The notes beneath the pieces are model-generated. The model searched no databases. It was not told where the DNA came from and was given only the letters and a program-made list of their open reading frames with translations. A DNA stretch of 45,462 nt, taken from positions 1 to 45,462 of the IMG/VR virus record IMGVR_UViG_3300032184_000001. One strand, 5' to 3'. A program made the position numbers and the translations under genes. Shown one piece after another: positions 1 through 9,659 of the stretch. Source of the DNA: a virus. Positions within the stretch are counted from its first letter, which is position 1. The number at the start of each line of letters is the position of its first letter.

Positions 1-17
1 GCCCGGCCTCACGGAGG
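1..17. repeat. Terminal overlap, copy at window start
   Basis: GCCCGGCCTCACGGAGG at 1-17 is identical to the last 17 bases of the window (45446-45462). Joining the copies keeps one long reading frame open, so this is an assembly overlap marking a circular contig rather than the natural phage terminal repeat. Confidence 0.9.
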
Positions 18-1450
18 GGCTCAACGAAGTCATCATAGTACTTCTGATCCAGTGCGCCCTCTTTCTCCAGGTGGGGCAGCATCCGATCCAGCGTATCTTC
101 GTCAACCGTCTCTCGCCATGTCGGGTCGGCGTCAAGGATTGACATCTCGCCGTACTGCTCGGGATCGGTCTTCCGCAGGTGCGCCAGCCGGGCCATCTGT
201 TCGAACTGAACCTGCGTCGGCATGGTCCGCAGGAACTTGGGGCCAATATTGCCGATCTTCTGTACGATGTTTGGATCAAACACGTCTGCCCGCATAGCCC
301 TGTAGTTCGCGTCTGCGGACTTCTCGCGCACTGCACGGATCACCCGCATGTCCCGTGCGCGATCCTGGTAGGACACGGTGCGGGACGCGGCGCCGCCAAT
401 TTCCTCCTCGCGAACCTCCGACGTGCGGATAATCGCGCTGAGGCGGTCGCCAACCTCGGCCAGCGAAGGGTCGCCAGTCTCGTCTGCGTGCTTGCGCGCT
501 CGGGCCATGAAGTCCACCATGACACGGCGCGGGTTCGATAGGAACGTCAGCCGCGTGCCCTGCCGCTTGGACCTGAAGATGCGTCCTACCACCGATTGCG
601 CCCCGAATGCCGGGCGAGCACCGGAGGGAATGTCGGGAGGGGCCGCAGCAGCGCCCACAGCCTCAGGCAGTGGGTCTACAATCTCGTCGAGTTGTGCCTT
701 GGTCACGATGTCTTCGCCGCGCTTCACACGCTGTAAGCCGACACCGCCCACTATCCGTGGGGCCAGGGTTCCGATACCCGCACCAAATACGCCACCAAGA
801 CCACTTTCCGCTACGATGTCTACAATGCCAATGGTGGGGTCAGTACGCGCTTGGACCCCCCTCTCAAGGGCGCCTTCGGCAGCGCCAACTGCGCCAACTC
901 GGGCCGCGCCCAATGCACGCTGTGCTCCAGCGGTACGGGCAGCCATAGCTGCACTACTGACCCCACCTGCCCCCATGGTGAGGGGAAGCGTGACCAGTGC
1001 GTCAATACCGACGCCCATCATGGCGCCAGCGAAGTTCACCAGAGCACCGTTGGCCGCAGCGATGCGGTTACGCTCGCGGGCCTTCTCGGTCTGGCGGATG
1101 ATCTGTAAGATTTCCTCGTGGGACCCTGCCGTCCCCAGGCTCCCCAGGACCGCACTGTCCCCGGAGGCGAGCATCTCGTTGATGAACGCTGCAACCTCCG
1201 GGTCCTGCATGCTTTGGTCCATCGACCAATTGCGGTCCCACTCGGGCGTGCCATCTTCCTCTAGCGCACGCGCCATGCCGGTGATGATACCGTTACCCGC
1301 AATCGCCGCCCCCAGGCTCTCATAGACCCTGGGACCCTCAGGTCCGACGGGGGGAGCCACACGTGAGACCGGCGGTTGGATCAGGTCTTCCTCGACGCGG
1401 CGATTGTGCATCGCTGCGAACTCAGTGACCTTCTGCGGGTCTAACGGCAT
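1..1450 (-). CDS. Internal core (ejection) protein, gp16-like, N-terminal part
   Basis: This is the first 478 codons of a very large virion protein. It starts at the ATG at 1448-1450, with GGAG six bases upstream. The frame has no stop down to base 1 and continues at 45461 through the 17-base end overlap, giving about 1318 residues in total. T7 gp16 is about the same length and sits in the same place, after the gp14- and gp15-like genes and before the tail fibre, so the role is inferred to be the internal core protein ejected to form the DNA channel across the envelope. An Ala/Gly-rich hydrophobic stretch lies at about residues 125-215. No lytic transglycosylase motif is visible at the N-terminus, unlike T7 gp16; the wall-cutting domain is in the preceding gene. 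Confidence 0.85.
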   Translation of the reverse strand, partial: MPLDPQKVTEFAAMHNRRVEEDLIQPPVSRVAPPVGPEGPRVYESLGAAIAGNGIITGMARALEEDGTPEWDRNWSMDQSMQDPEVAAFINEMLASGDSAVLGSLGTAGSHEEILQIIRQTEKARERNRIAAANGALVNFAGAMMGVGIDALVTLPLTMGAGGVSSAAMAARTAGAQRALGAARVGAVGAAEGALERGVQARTDPTIGIVDIVAESGLGGVFGAGIGTLAPRIVGGVGLQRVKRGEDIVTKAQLDEIVDPLPEAVGAAAAPPDIPSGARPAFGAQSVVGRIFRSKRQGTRLTFLSNPRRVMVDFMARARKHADETGDPSLAEVGDRLSAIIRTSEVREEEIGGAASRTVSYQDRARDMRVIRAVREKSADANYRAMRADVFDPNIVQKIGNIGPKFLRTMPTQVQFEQMARLAHLRKTDPEQYGEMSILDADPTWRETVDEDTLDRMLPHLEKEGALDQKYYDDFVEPLREAG

Positions 1451-1460
1451 GGCTCACTCC

Positions 1461-4400
1461 TTATCGGCGTTGACGACGAATGGCGCGGTTGAAAACGTCC
1501 ATCATAGCTTCACGGTCGGCGTTGATGTTACGTTCCAGGCGCGTTGTCTGGATATGGCGGCGTTGTCCCTTTGGGAGTTCAGATTGCGCTTCAGCGCCGA
1601 TGTCTGCGGGAGATGGAATACTCGCAGGCAGTGGATAACTGCCCCAAAACATGACTGCCTCCAGGTAACGACGCCTAACGATACCTTCTTTCCACTTCGG
1701 GTCCACCGTATCAATGTTCAACGCGATCTCCCGCGTAGCTTCTTCATACGCACCGTTGCGCACGTGGTCCATTAGATGCCAGTTGCGCATGGCGCCGACC
1801 CCAACATTGTACGCCAGAGATGACAGCGCCATCCATCGGTGATCAGCCATGCGGACCTCAGGCAACACATCGGTCCTCAGTGTGTTGAGGTCGTTCTGCA
1901 TCGCCACGCGCGCCAGCGCTTCAGCCTGCGGACGGGATAGGCGCTGCCTGCCCGCTTTAACCTCCGCAAGATCCAAACCTACCTGTGCCATCTCCCGCGC
2001 AGCTTGTCCGTTGGCTTCACGGGCGGTAATGTTGTACCCGATGCCGACCGTCATATTGCCGCGAACACGCTGGCCGGGTCGAATGGCCTGCTGATTGGCG
2101 TCATCGTACACGCCAGGACGGAACAATTCACTGACTTCGAGCTGTTCCACCAGCGTCTTCATGCGACCAGCGTGTTTGGGATCGAGCGTGTTCTCCATGA
2201 ACTGCCCGTAGCTCTCTGACAGAGCGCCCCACTCAGTGATCGCTTCTTGGAGTGTTTGCGCTTCAGGCTGCGTCCCTGTCTCCATCGTAGGGGACATACC
2301 CTGCGTTCGAGCTTCAGTCGTCATGTCTGCACGCTCTTCCTCCAGGCGTCGCTGGTGGGAGAGACGCATGGGCGGAGTGAACGCCATGTTCGGGGCTTCA
2401 AAAATGCGCTGGTCAGCCTCGGCGGGCGCCGTGTTGATCACCACGTCCTCGTCTTGTCCCTCGATCACACGGGGACCCTCGGGGGTCGCCGCAGTGCCGG
2501 GGATGGTGAACTGCAGGGTGGAACCGAACACGCCGCGCCGCTGTTCAGTGCCAGCGCCCGCTGCCGCGATTGCGTCCTCGTTGGCCCAAATCGTGCTGGT
2601 CAACTCGGCGCTCTCGGTCATCAGGTCATTGATCTCCCCCACGGACCCGTGGTCGCGTGGGAGCACCCGCAGTGCCCACTGACCGCCCGTGTTCGTCATG
2701 AACAGGGAGCCAGCACCCTTCCCGAGGGGAAGCATGACGGCGTTCTCCGGCAGCGCAGGGACCTCGACCATCACACGTTCCTCGTCGATGGACGTGATGG
2801 TGGAGCCCATGGCTTCGAACACTGGAAGCAGTGGGTCATCCTTGGCGATACCCTCGATCACGTCGCCTGTGCGAAACACGATGTCGGTGTTGGCGCCCGT
2901 CGCGTCCGTCATGGTCGCGGCGTACATGCCGTCACCGGCAGAGTGCTTGTCGGGGCGCACGCCCACGCTCATGCCCGGTAAGAACTGTTCCTGTTCACGC
3001 TGAAGCTGTTCCCAGTGTGTCTCGTTGAACTGCTCCAGGCCCAGGGGGGTCTTGCGGGGAACCGCGTGCTTCTCCCCATCGGGCATGTACATGGTATCGA
3101 ACAACGACTTGCCTTCCATGGCATTCGCTGCGGTCTCGGCGACCATCTCCCTAGTGATGCCCGGTTGTCCGTGTAGCGCGACGGACGCAGCGTTGGCGCG
3201 GTCACGATAGAGTTGTCGCACCGTCTCGTCTACGTCTTCCCAGTCACGCTGCGTATTGAACCACCACAGAAACGTGTCGTTCGAGGGGTGTGCTGCTTCG
3301 AAGATCTCCTCAGCAATCTCATCTACGCCCTCATCGCCAGCGGCGTCATCGCCGAACAGGCGGCGAGCCAAATGGGTCTTGACGTTCCCCAGGTCCGCCC
3401 GGCTCTCCAGATAGTTCTGCCGGGCAGTCTCGAAATCCTCGGGACCGTGCTTGGCCAGAAACGCGATGTTCGCTGCGTCCTCAGTGAGAAACGCCGTATC
3501 TGGCGCCGTGCTGTTCTCCATTACCGGGGTGATAAGCGACAGGGCTTCCTGGGCCTGCCCAGCGTCCCCGGTGATGATCCCCTGCGACGCTTGCTCGCGG
3601 GCCTTCTTGGACAGGCCCACCTTGGAGATGTGGTTAGTGACGGCTACCTCTGCGACTTCGGGATCGCTCGCCAGGGCGGCGATCTGTCCGTTGGCCCAGG
3701 CCTCTCCGATTTTGTCGTTAGCGGCGGCGGGAACCATCCGACCAGCGGCAAGATCATCAATGGCGCCTCCGAGGAGTGAGCCGCTTTCACGAGCGCTTGC
3801 AATGCGAGCAGCCAGCCCGCCGAGTTCGTCGGTGTAGCCATTGCCCATCTCTTGGAGTACGTCAAGTTGAAGCTTGCGCAGGTCATCCCCCTCCTCTGCC
3901 ACACCGCCTTCGATCTGCGCGAAGCGATGCTTGAGGGCGAGCGCCCGCGCTTTCTGGACCGTCGTCTTGGCCCGGCCGGCGCGCTCAATGGAACTCACCG
4001 TGGCGGAGCGAAACTTGTTCGGGTACAGGTCCCGGTAGCTGAGCCCGTCGCGGCCAGGGATGGGCGCAGTCAGTAGGCGTGCGGCCTGCCCATCACCTTG
4101 AATGTATCGCTCCTCCAGTGCGCTGTAGACCACCGCGTCCGCAGCAGTCGTCCGCTCTGCGGCATTGCCCGGGAGTGTTGCCATGGTTTCCTCGCGGAGA
4201 ACCGGTAGACTTTCCAGCGTCACTGTTCCCTGTTGGAGCCGGGCGGTAACGTTCTTGTGCGCGAGGGCCGTCGCCTCGGCCCGCGCCTCAGTCTGCCGCG
4301 CTTCCCGGATGTCATTCACCAGAGGGCGCGCACCCGCGTACAAGGCAGCACTGTAACTGTCCTTGAAGAACGCGTTCTCCGCGCCGTCCATCTCGGCCTC

Positions 4401-4898
4401 GACGAACAACGCCACGCCATCTTCCAGCGTCACGTCGGACGGAAGGGTCCCCAGGAAAGACTTCAGCTTCTCCATGTCCTGCGCGGCACTGACAGTGCCG
4501 ATAGACCGCGCAGCGGCATCCATGACTACTCGGCGGGACGCCACGTCTTCTCCAAAAAAGGCGCCGGTTTGGCCCGATTGAAGGGCACGTTTCGCGTCAT
4601 CCGGGTTTGCTCGGATTGCGGCCTCAGCCTCAGCGATCCTACGCCCATCCTCAATCTTCTGTGCCGCCATCTTCCGGCGGTCCACCTGCTCGGCAACGCC
4701 GATAAGCGTGGGGAAGAAACTGGAGAGGGACTGAGCGAGCGCCGCTTGGCTCGCACCTGCCGCAGTTGGGTGCCGCCGGCCAGCCTCCAATTGAACCGTG
4801 GGAGCCGTTGCGCGAGCGCCACGAGCAAGAGCAGGGCGCGTACGTCCAACTCGTTTCCCCCGGTCCCTGGTCGTCGTTAGGTCAATGGGCTGTGCCAT
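1461..4898 (-). CDS. Internal virion protein, gp15-like, with C-terminal GH24 muramidase domain
   Basis: The product has 1145 residues and starts at an ATG behind GAGGAG. Most of it is helical, charged and without a recognised domain. The C-terminal part, about residues 905-1085, is a T4-lysozyme-type (GH24) domain. Glu924, Asp933 and Thr950 fall at the T4 spacing (ELFRPGVYDD, then MTVGIGYNIT), and ALSSLAYNVG matches the second conserved helix. The position between the gp14-like and gp16-like genes identifies an ejected core protein. The phiKMV group likewise carries a lytic domain at the C-terminus of an internal protein. It should cut peptidoglycan during DNA entry. It is longer than T7 gp15 (747 residues). 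The enzyme family is well supported; the core role rests on gene order. Confidence 0.85.
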   Translation of the reverse strand: MAQPIDLTTTRDRGKRVGRTRPALARGARATAPTVQLEAGRRHPTAAGASQAALAQSLSSFFPTLIGVAEQVDRRKMAAQKIEDGRRIAEAEAAIRANPDDAKRALQSGQTGAFFGEDVASRRVVMDAAARSIGTVSAAQDMEKLKSFLGTLPSDVTLEDGVALFVEAEMDGAENAFFKDSYSAALYAGARPLVNDIREARQTEARAEATALAHKNVTARLQQGTVTLESLPVLREETMATLPGNAAERTTAADAVVYSALEERYIQGDGQAARLLTAPIPGRDGLSYRDLYPNKFRSATVSSIERAGRAKTTVQKARALALKHRFAQIEGGVAEEGDDLRKLQLDVLQEMGNGYTDELGGLAARIASARESGSLLGGAIDDLAAGRMVPAAANDKIGEAWANGQIAALASDPEVAEVAVTNHISKVGLSKKAREQASQGIITGDAGQAQEALSLITPVMENSTAPDTAFLTEDAANIAFLAKHGPEDFETARQNYLESRADLGNVKTHLARRLFGDDAAGDEGVDEIAEEIFEAAHPSNDTFLWWFNTQRDWEDVDETVRQLYRDRANAASVALHGQPGITREMVAETAANAMEGKSLFDTMYMPDGEKHAVPRKTPLGLEQFNETHWEQLQREQEQFLPGMSVGVRPDKHSAGDGMYAATMTDATGANTDIVFRTGDVIEGIAKDDPLLPVFEAMGSTITSIDEERVMVEVPALPENAVMLPLGKGAGSLFMTNTGGQWALRVLPRDHGSVGEINDLMTESAELTSTIWANEDAIAAAGAGTEQRRGVFGSTLQFTIPGTAATPEGPRVIEGQDEDVVINTAPAEADQRIFEAPNMAFTPPMRLSHQRRLEEERADMTTEARTQGMSPTMETGTQPEAQTLQEAITEWGALSESYGQFMENTLDPKHAGRMKTLVEQLEVSELFRPGVYDDANQQAIRPGQRVRGNMTVGIGYNITAREANGQAAREMAQVGLDLAEVKAGRQRLSRPQAEALARVAMQNDLNTLRTDVLPEVRMADHRWMALSSLAYNVGVGAMRNWHLMDHVRNGAYEEATREIALNIDTVDPKWKEGIVRRRYLEAVMFWGSYPLPASIPSPADIGAEAQSELPKGQRRHIQTTRLERNINADREAMMDVFNRAIRRQRR

Positions 4899-4908
4899 GG
4901 GTCACTCC

Positions 4909-5427
4909 TCAAACAGGACCTATAATTCGTCCTGCCGCGTCGGTGCGCGGCTGTTCTGTGCCAGTCGGAACGGTGCCCGCATCGCGGCTAGAGCCGTAAT
5001 ACGATGAACCGATGCTAACTGCGCTCTGCGCAAAGCCGATCATTGCGGCCGTGCGCTTCGCTGCGAAGTTATCGCGAACTGCTTCGCCTTCAGCAGTTAA
5101 TGCCTCGATTTCTCGCGTTCGGTTCACTTCTAAACGGGCGATATCTACGCCCTCCAGGTAGGCAGCTTCATCTAGCATGCGGCGTTCATTGTCAGAACCC
5201 GCACCACCCTGTTCAGCCATAGCAACCTGGATGGATGCTAGTGCACGGTCAGCGGCGGCAGCACGGTCAGCTTTCTTGGCCTGCGTCTGCTCCGCTTTCT
5301 CCTGCATCTGGCGCTCGATCTGCTTGATCTGAGCCTTCGCCTGCGCGTGTTGCGCGTCGATACTCACCTTTGCAGCGACAGCAGAAGCGAGGAGGGCGCC
5401 ACCAATGAGCGCAACTTCAAGTCCCAT
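4909..5427 (-). CDS. Internal virion protein, gp14-like
   Basis: This 172-residue protein begins with a hydrophobic Ala/Gly segment (residues 4-20), followed by a long Gln/Lys/Glu/Ala helix likely to form a coiled coil (about 25-75) and a second weakly hydrophobic stretch near 125-145. Size, layout and the place directly after tail tubular protein B match T7 gp14, the ejected protein thought to form the outer-membrane part of the DNA channel. Its start overlaps the stop of the preceding gene, so the two are probably translationally coupled. The identification is by position and architecture, not by a sequence motif. Confidence 0.7.
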   Translation of the reverse strand: MGLEVALIGGALLASAVAAKVSIDAQHAQAKAQIKQIERQMQEKAEQTQAKKADRAAAADRALASIQVAMAEQGGAGSDNERRMLDEAAYLEGVDIARLEVNRTREIEALTAEGEAVRDNFAAKRTAAMIGFAQSAVSIGSSYYGSSRDAGTVPTGTEQPRTDAAGRIIGPV

Positions 5428-8369
5428 TAGCCTGCCCTCGCTTTCTCGCTGTACATTCCCCGGTATTTTGCCCCGGTGATCACAAAGTTACCACCAGTAT
5501 CCCCTGCGTGGATCGTGATCTTCGCCTTACGGCTCTCCGTTTTGACGGGTACGCGGAACGATCCTTGAACACCAGCAACATGCTCTGTGTTGAAGTCGTC
5601 GTACCGGAAGTCTCGTGTGGTCTCCTGTGTGACAGTCGGATCTTCCCCACGCGCCCGCCGATCATAGTTGACAGTGACGGAGAAACCATGTGTCGTCGGT
5701 CCCCAGTCAAACGTGATGTCGCGCATCTGGAACCGACCGTTGGTCAGAGCTATACCTTCGGGCGCGCCACCCTCGCGCATGAACAAGCGATTGAGGACGG
5801 CTTCGGACCGATAAGTCTGCCCAAGGATCACCCAGTTGGTCAGCCCCTCAACAAAACCATACCAGTGGTCATTTGTGTGGAGCGTGATGCCAGACCCGAT
5901 GTTGTCCACAACAAACTGCGTGGGCTTGTACGGATTGTTTGGTACAATCTGCACTCGCCCGGTTTGCCCTAGTTCCGACCGGAAGTTGACGAAGCAATCT
6001 TGGACGCCGTACGTTGCGTCATTCAGGACTGTCGCCAGTTCAGTCATATCAGCCGCATCAGTTCCCGCGATTGAGAACTCACGGTTCGCCACCGTGGTTG
6101 TGGTCGCATGCGCAGTGTACGTGTTGCCGCCTACGTCAATCGTCGTTCCTGCGGTCACACCGGACAAACTGAGTTCCGCGCAGTCCGTTAGGATGCCACT
6201 AAGCTGTCCGTGGACCAGCGGCGTAGGGATGATCTCGAACTCCTTGTCTCCGCTGTCCCTGTACCGGATACGCATGTATCCATCACGATCCTCGTACGGG
6301 GCACGCTGGATAGAGAAGGAACCATAACCGATTACCGCACCGTCAATGCTCTCACCCCAGGTGGCTCCGTTGTTCGTTGCGTACTTCTTGTCGAAGAACA
6401 CAGGGCGACTATCGTTACCAAACACTTCCCCTTCAGCGCCTTCACGTTCCCGTTCAAGCATCTGGTGCCCAAGGTACACACCGCGCTGATCGCTCCAAAC
6501 GAGGATCAAGATGTCATTCATGACCTCGCAGCCTAGGATCGAGAAATCGTTTGCTGTCGTGGGCGTACCGTCAGGACCGGTGGCGTACTCCCAGCGGTGC
6601 CACGCAGACTGAAGTCTCTCCTGCCCGTCGTCAAAACGATTATAGCAGTAGAGACCTCCCTTGGTGTGTGTAGTGTCTTCGGTTGGGCGGAAGGCGTCAC
6701 CTACAGGTGAACCAAACGTAATACCCCCGTGCAGACCCTCGCCGCCGTCTTGTAGATCAGTCAAGAGACCAACCCAGCCGACTTCTTCAGAAGATGCACC
6801 ATCCTCGACGTTGATCGGGATGTATCCGGGCACATGCTTGGAGATGTTAGCTGCGGTGGTGCCAACGCTGCGTTCATCCACTTCATACTCATAGACCGAC
6901 GAATACAGCCCTTGGTCGGCTACGAAGATGATGGTGTCCCCCATCTGGATCGGTTTGAACTGCAAGGACGCACTGTAGCCAGTCGTCTTGTCCATCACCG
7001 CGTCGTTCGGTGTCATCTTGTCGAGTGCGGTCAGTTCGAACTGTGCGTTAGGCGCGGTGAGGAACAGCACCTTACGCAGGACCGTGCCCCATTGCAACTT
7101 GCTGACCTTAGTGGTCGCGACGGTGCGGTCGATAGGGTCGCTGTCAAGAACCTCAGTGCTCTTGCGTGGCCAGAAGTCTAGGGCGTCGTTGACTTCCCCT
7201 AGGTATACCTGCTCGTCAGCGAGCACGCCCAGTCGTGACCGGTAGTAGAACAGGTCTTTGATTTGTTTGCCCAGGAACGTGGGTGCAGGAACCAGGGCGA
7301 CAGAACCAACTGTGCGCTGTTTCCACTGCGCGGGACCAAAGTGGTAAGTCCCGTCCGTTTGCTTCGCGATCTGGTGCGGCATGGTCATGAGCATCCAGTC
7401 GTGTTGCTCGTCGAGCGTCCGATGCTCTTTCCACACAGCGTCCGCCGCGTCGTCGATGACGTAGTATTCTCGGAACTTCCGATTGTCCTTGTCCCCCGTA
7501 CCAACGATGCGGTACACGTTGCCTGTACCTGACGCTGCCGGGAGGCTCCCCCACGCCTGCACTGTACCGGTAAGCGCTGTGTCGCTCTCCGTTTCCTTTA
7601 GGCGCGTGCCATCCACACCGTTCTTGGAGTAGGTACGATTGGTGAAGAAAGTGAAGTCCGCAACACTGGTCAGCGCAGCGTCCGCTTTCACGATGCCGTC
7701 GATGTATTGCCACGTCGGGAACGTAAGCTCGAACGAGAATGTGTCAGTAGCACTCGGAGTGCCGGCACCAGTGATGTTAACGCGGAAGTACTGGCTGGAC
7801 GCGGCGAGGGCGGCAGACCCGGAACCAGAACCACCAGTCTCACCTGTGATCCAGTCAGTCCACCCGCTTACGCCGTCTGCGCTTTGTTCCACCTTGAACG
7901 TCCATGTCGCGTCATTCGAGCGCCAGGAATACGTAGGGGTCTCAGGAGCGCTAACTTGCTTGTAGGGACCGAACACGCTCTTACCGGTCGTCGTGTCCGT
8001 CAAGACACCTACGCCACCATCAAGCCCCGTGCTGTCCACGTGGAGATAACATGACGTGGGCTCTACGTCGATAGTGATGGGGGCGCCAGTCTGCGCGTTG
8101 AACATCAGGATCGAACTGTCCGAGATCAACAGGATGATCTGGTCCGTATTGTCTCGGTCGATAAAGTGGACTTTGTAGTCCAAGGCTTTGTTCGCCCCGT
8201 ATAGTTCGCTGATGAAGGTCAGCCCAGGGCGGCGTTCGAACCCACCGGTCACGATAGACGGCAAGCAATTGGTCATCTTCTGCACGGTATTGCTCGGTCG
8301 AATTGCGTCAGGCTGACGTGATACGCCACCGAACATCCCCGGAATGGGGATTTCCACCAAGCGTCCCAT
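5427..8369 (-). CDS. Tail tubular protein B (nozzle), gp12-like
   Basis: The product has 980 residues and starts behind AGGAGAG. The N-terminus (PGMFGGVSRQPDAIRPSNTV...NCLPSIVTGGFERRPG) has the typical opening of T7 gp12 family nozzle proteins, where the phage tail narrows and contacts fibres and the cell surface. The rest is beta-rich. A segment with Ig-like character (about 125-215) and another near 725-800 may be inserted domains, which would explain the length against about 794 in T7. It follows tail tubular protein A with one extra gene between, and precedes the internal virion genes, as expected for a late tail operon. Confidence 0.9.
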   Translation of the reverse strand: MGRLVEIPIPGMFGGVSRQPDAIRPSNTVQKMTNCLPSIVTGGFERRPGLTFISELYGANKALDYKVHFIDRDNTDQIILLISDSSILMFNAQTGAPITIDVEPTSCYLHVDSTGLDGGVGVLTDTTTGKSVFGPYKQVSAPETPTYSWRSNDATWTFKVEQSADGVSGWTDWITGETGGSGSGSAALAASSQYFRVNITGAGTPSATDTFSFELTFPTWQYIDGIVKADAALTSVADFTFFTNRTYSKNGVDGTRLKETESDTALTGTVQAWGSLPAASGTGNVYRIVGTGDKDNRKFREYYVIDDAADAVWKEHRTLDEQHDWMLMTMPHQIAKQTDGTYHFGPAQWKQRTVGSVALVPAPTFLGKQIKDLFYYRSRLGVLADEQVYLGEVNDALDFWPRKSTEVLDSDPIDRTVATTKVSKLQWGTVLRKVLFLTAPNAQFELTALDKMTPNDAVMDKTTGYSASLQFKPIQMGDTIIFVADQGLYSSVYEYEVDERSVGTTAANISKHVPGYIPINVEDGASSEEVGWVGLLTDLQDGGEGLHGGITFGSPVGDAFRPTEDTTHTKGGLYCYNRFDDGQERLQSAWHRWEYATGPDGTPTTANDFSILGCEVMNDILILVWSDQRGVYLGHQMLEREREGAEGEVFGNDSRPVFFDKKYATNNGATWGESIDGAVIGYGSFSIQRAPYEDRDGYMRIRYRDSGDKEFEIIPTPLVHGQLSGILTDCAELSLSGVTAGTTIDVGGNTYTAHATTTTVANREFSIAGTDAADMTELATVLNDATYGVQDCFVNFRSELGQTGRVQIVPNNPYKPTQFVVDNIGSGITLHTNDHWYGFVEGLTNWVILGQTYRSEAVLNRLFMREGGAPEGIALTNGRFQMRDITFDWGPTTHGFSVTVNYDRRARGEDPTVTQETTRDFRYDDFNTEHVAGVQGSFRVPVKTESRKAKITIHAGDTGGNFVITGAKYRGMYSEKARAG

Positions 8370-8378
8370 GGTTCTCTC

Positions 8379-8915
8379 CTAATCGTGAATGCGTGTTCCT
8401 TGCATTAGCCAACGATGCGAGTTGATCCCAACAAAGCTATCGTTGAGTGTCACTCGTATACTTTCACCGGGGTTCAGTACAATAGGCGCCATCCTATCTT
8501 TCGCAAATGTCCATCGCCATACCACTAGTTTCGCCGACGCCGATCCGAAGTCTACCAGTTGCAGATCGTAACACAGCGCGGCTATATCTTCATGGCTTTT
8601 CATCGTCAGCCCGTCAAGAATATCGTGAACAAGAGTGTCGGACGTATCATACTTTCCGATGCTGATCCCATTGGTTAGAGCCGCTAGTCCACCGTATCCG
8701 TCCGCAGAAATTGCACCGTTGTCCACAATGACGCCGATTATCCTATGAACATTAAGTAGCTCATCGGTACCTGCCATGATCTTAGCGACAGCCGGGGTGA
8801 CACTGTAGTTTCCGTTGAAGTTGATGGCTCCAGATCCGTCACCAACATCGTCAAGCAGGCGTGAAAAGTAGACGTTCTGCGCAGGGGCGATCAGCGCCGG
8901 TTCAGTGTGCCCCAT
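8379..8915 (-). CDS. Unknown virion-region protein between tail tubes A and B
   Basis: The product has 178 residues from the ATG at 8913-8915, which overlaps the preceding stop as TGATG. GGAG six bases upstream favours this start over two in-frame starts further up. I do not recognise the family. The sequence is neutral, beta-rich and without membrane segments. T7 has no gene at this point. Being in a tail operon, it is probably a virion or tail accessory component, for example a decoration on the tail or an adaptor for fibres; that is inference from position alone. Confidence 0.6.
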   Translation of the reverse strand: MGHTEPALIAPAQNVYFSRLLDDVGDGSGAINFNGNYSVTPAVAKIMAGTDELLNVHRIIGVIVDNGAISADGYGGLAALTNGISIGKYDTSDTLVHDILDGLTMKSHEDIAALCYDLQLVDFGSASAKLVVWRWTFAKDRMAPIVLNPGESIRVTLNDSFVGINSHRWLMQGTRIHD

Positions 8916-9610
8916 CACCATCTCCACCTGGGACGACGCCCAGGACGGTTATGATTGAACCGCATCGCCACGCTCTGCATGTGCGGATTGTGATCAAATA
9001 GGTTGTTGTCGCCGACCTTCTCGTCGAAGTTCGTGGCGATCACCAGGGCTTCCTCCAGATCTTCCGACGTAAACTTGTGGATCGTCAGGGACCCGAAGCT
9101 GCCCTTCTGGAACGTGTGGGCCGCATCGACCGCGACGTACCATTGGACGGGAGGCGGACAGTGCTCGAACTCCAGATACTCCTTCACGTCCACTGTGATT
9201 GTTTGAGGGCCGTTGGGCCAATCCTCGCGGTCATCCACGACGTTATACAGAATGAACTTGGTGTTGTCGGAGTTCCGTCGCCACGCGACGTTCATCCCGT
9301 AGGAGAATTCGCCGCTGGAACTATCAGTGTATTGACCAGGGCGCGGGGGATTGGAGGGCTGTACCTCCAACACGTTCGCTGCGATTTCGTACGTGTTATC
9401 TGCGGTTTTCGTGACATTAACGCCCAAGCGAGTGTTGAAGTTCCACTCACCCATCTGAATTTTTCTGGAGCGCTCGTTCAGCACCCGCCGAGCTTCGGCT
9501 GCTTCGTCAACCTCGTCAATACCGGTGACGGTATCGACTGGTGCCTCGCCGATAGACGCAAGGATCATATTCACCGCGTCGATTTCGGTCATGTGAGCCG
9601 TTAAGGGCAT
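8915..9610 (-). CDS. Tail tubular protein A (gatekeeper), gp11-like
   Basis: The 231-residue protein starts behind AGGAGA. Its N-terminus (AVNMILASIGEAPVDTVTG, then a run ending ARRVLNERSRKIQMGEWNFN) matches the conserved opening of the T7 gp11 family. The C-terminus ends in an Arg/Trp-rich tail (RPGRRPRWRW). This protein forms the ring between portal and nozzle. A strong terminator lies just upstream, so expression depends on readthrough past that terminator or an unseen promoter. Confidence 0.92.
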   Translation of the reverse strand: MPLTAHMTEIDAVNMILASIGEAPVDTVTGIDEVDEAAEARRVLNERSRKIQMGEWNFNTRLGVNVTKTADNTYEIAANVLEVQPSNPPRPGQYTDSSSGEFSYGMNVAWRRNSDNTKFILYNVVDDREDWPNGPQTITVDVKEYLEFEHCPPPVQWYVAVDAAHTFQKGSFGSLTIHKFTSEDLEEALVIATNFDEKVGDNNLFDHNPHMQSVAMRFNHNRPGRRPRWRW

Positions 9611-9627
9611 GCCTGTCTCCTGAAATG

Positions 9628-9659
9628 AAAAAATGCCGGGGGCTCCCGAAGGAACCCCC
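9628..9659 (-). terminator. Factor-independent terminator after the capsid gene
   Basis: Read on the minus strand, GGGGGTTCC, a UUCG tetraloop and GGAGCCCCC form a nine-pair stem with one mismatch, followed within four bases by six T residues (complement of 9628-9633). It lies between the capsid stop (9713) and tail tube A (9610), exactly where T7 has its main late terminator. It should reduce but not abolish expression of tail genes relative to capsid. Confidence 0.85.

Noticed and set aside
378-1325. Long plus-strand frames opposite the gp16-, gp15- and scaffold-like genes (for example 378-1325 and 11492-13261)
   Set aside because: They are mirror frames of GC-rich genes on the minus strand, lack ribosome binding sites and have Ser/Pro/Arg-rich composition without domains.
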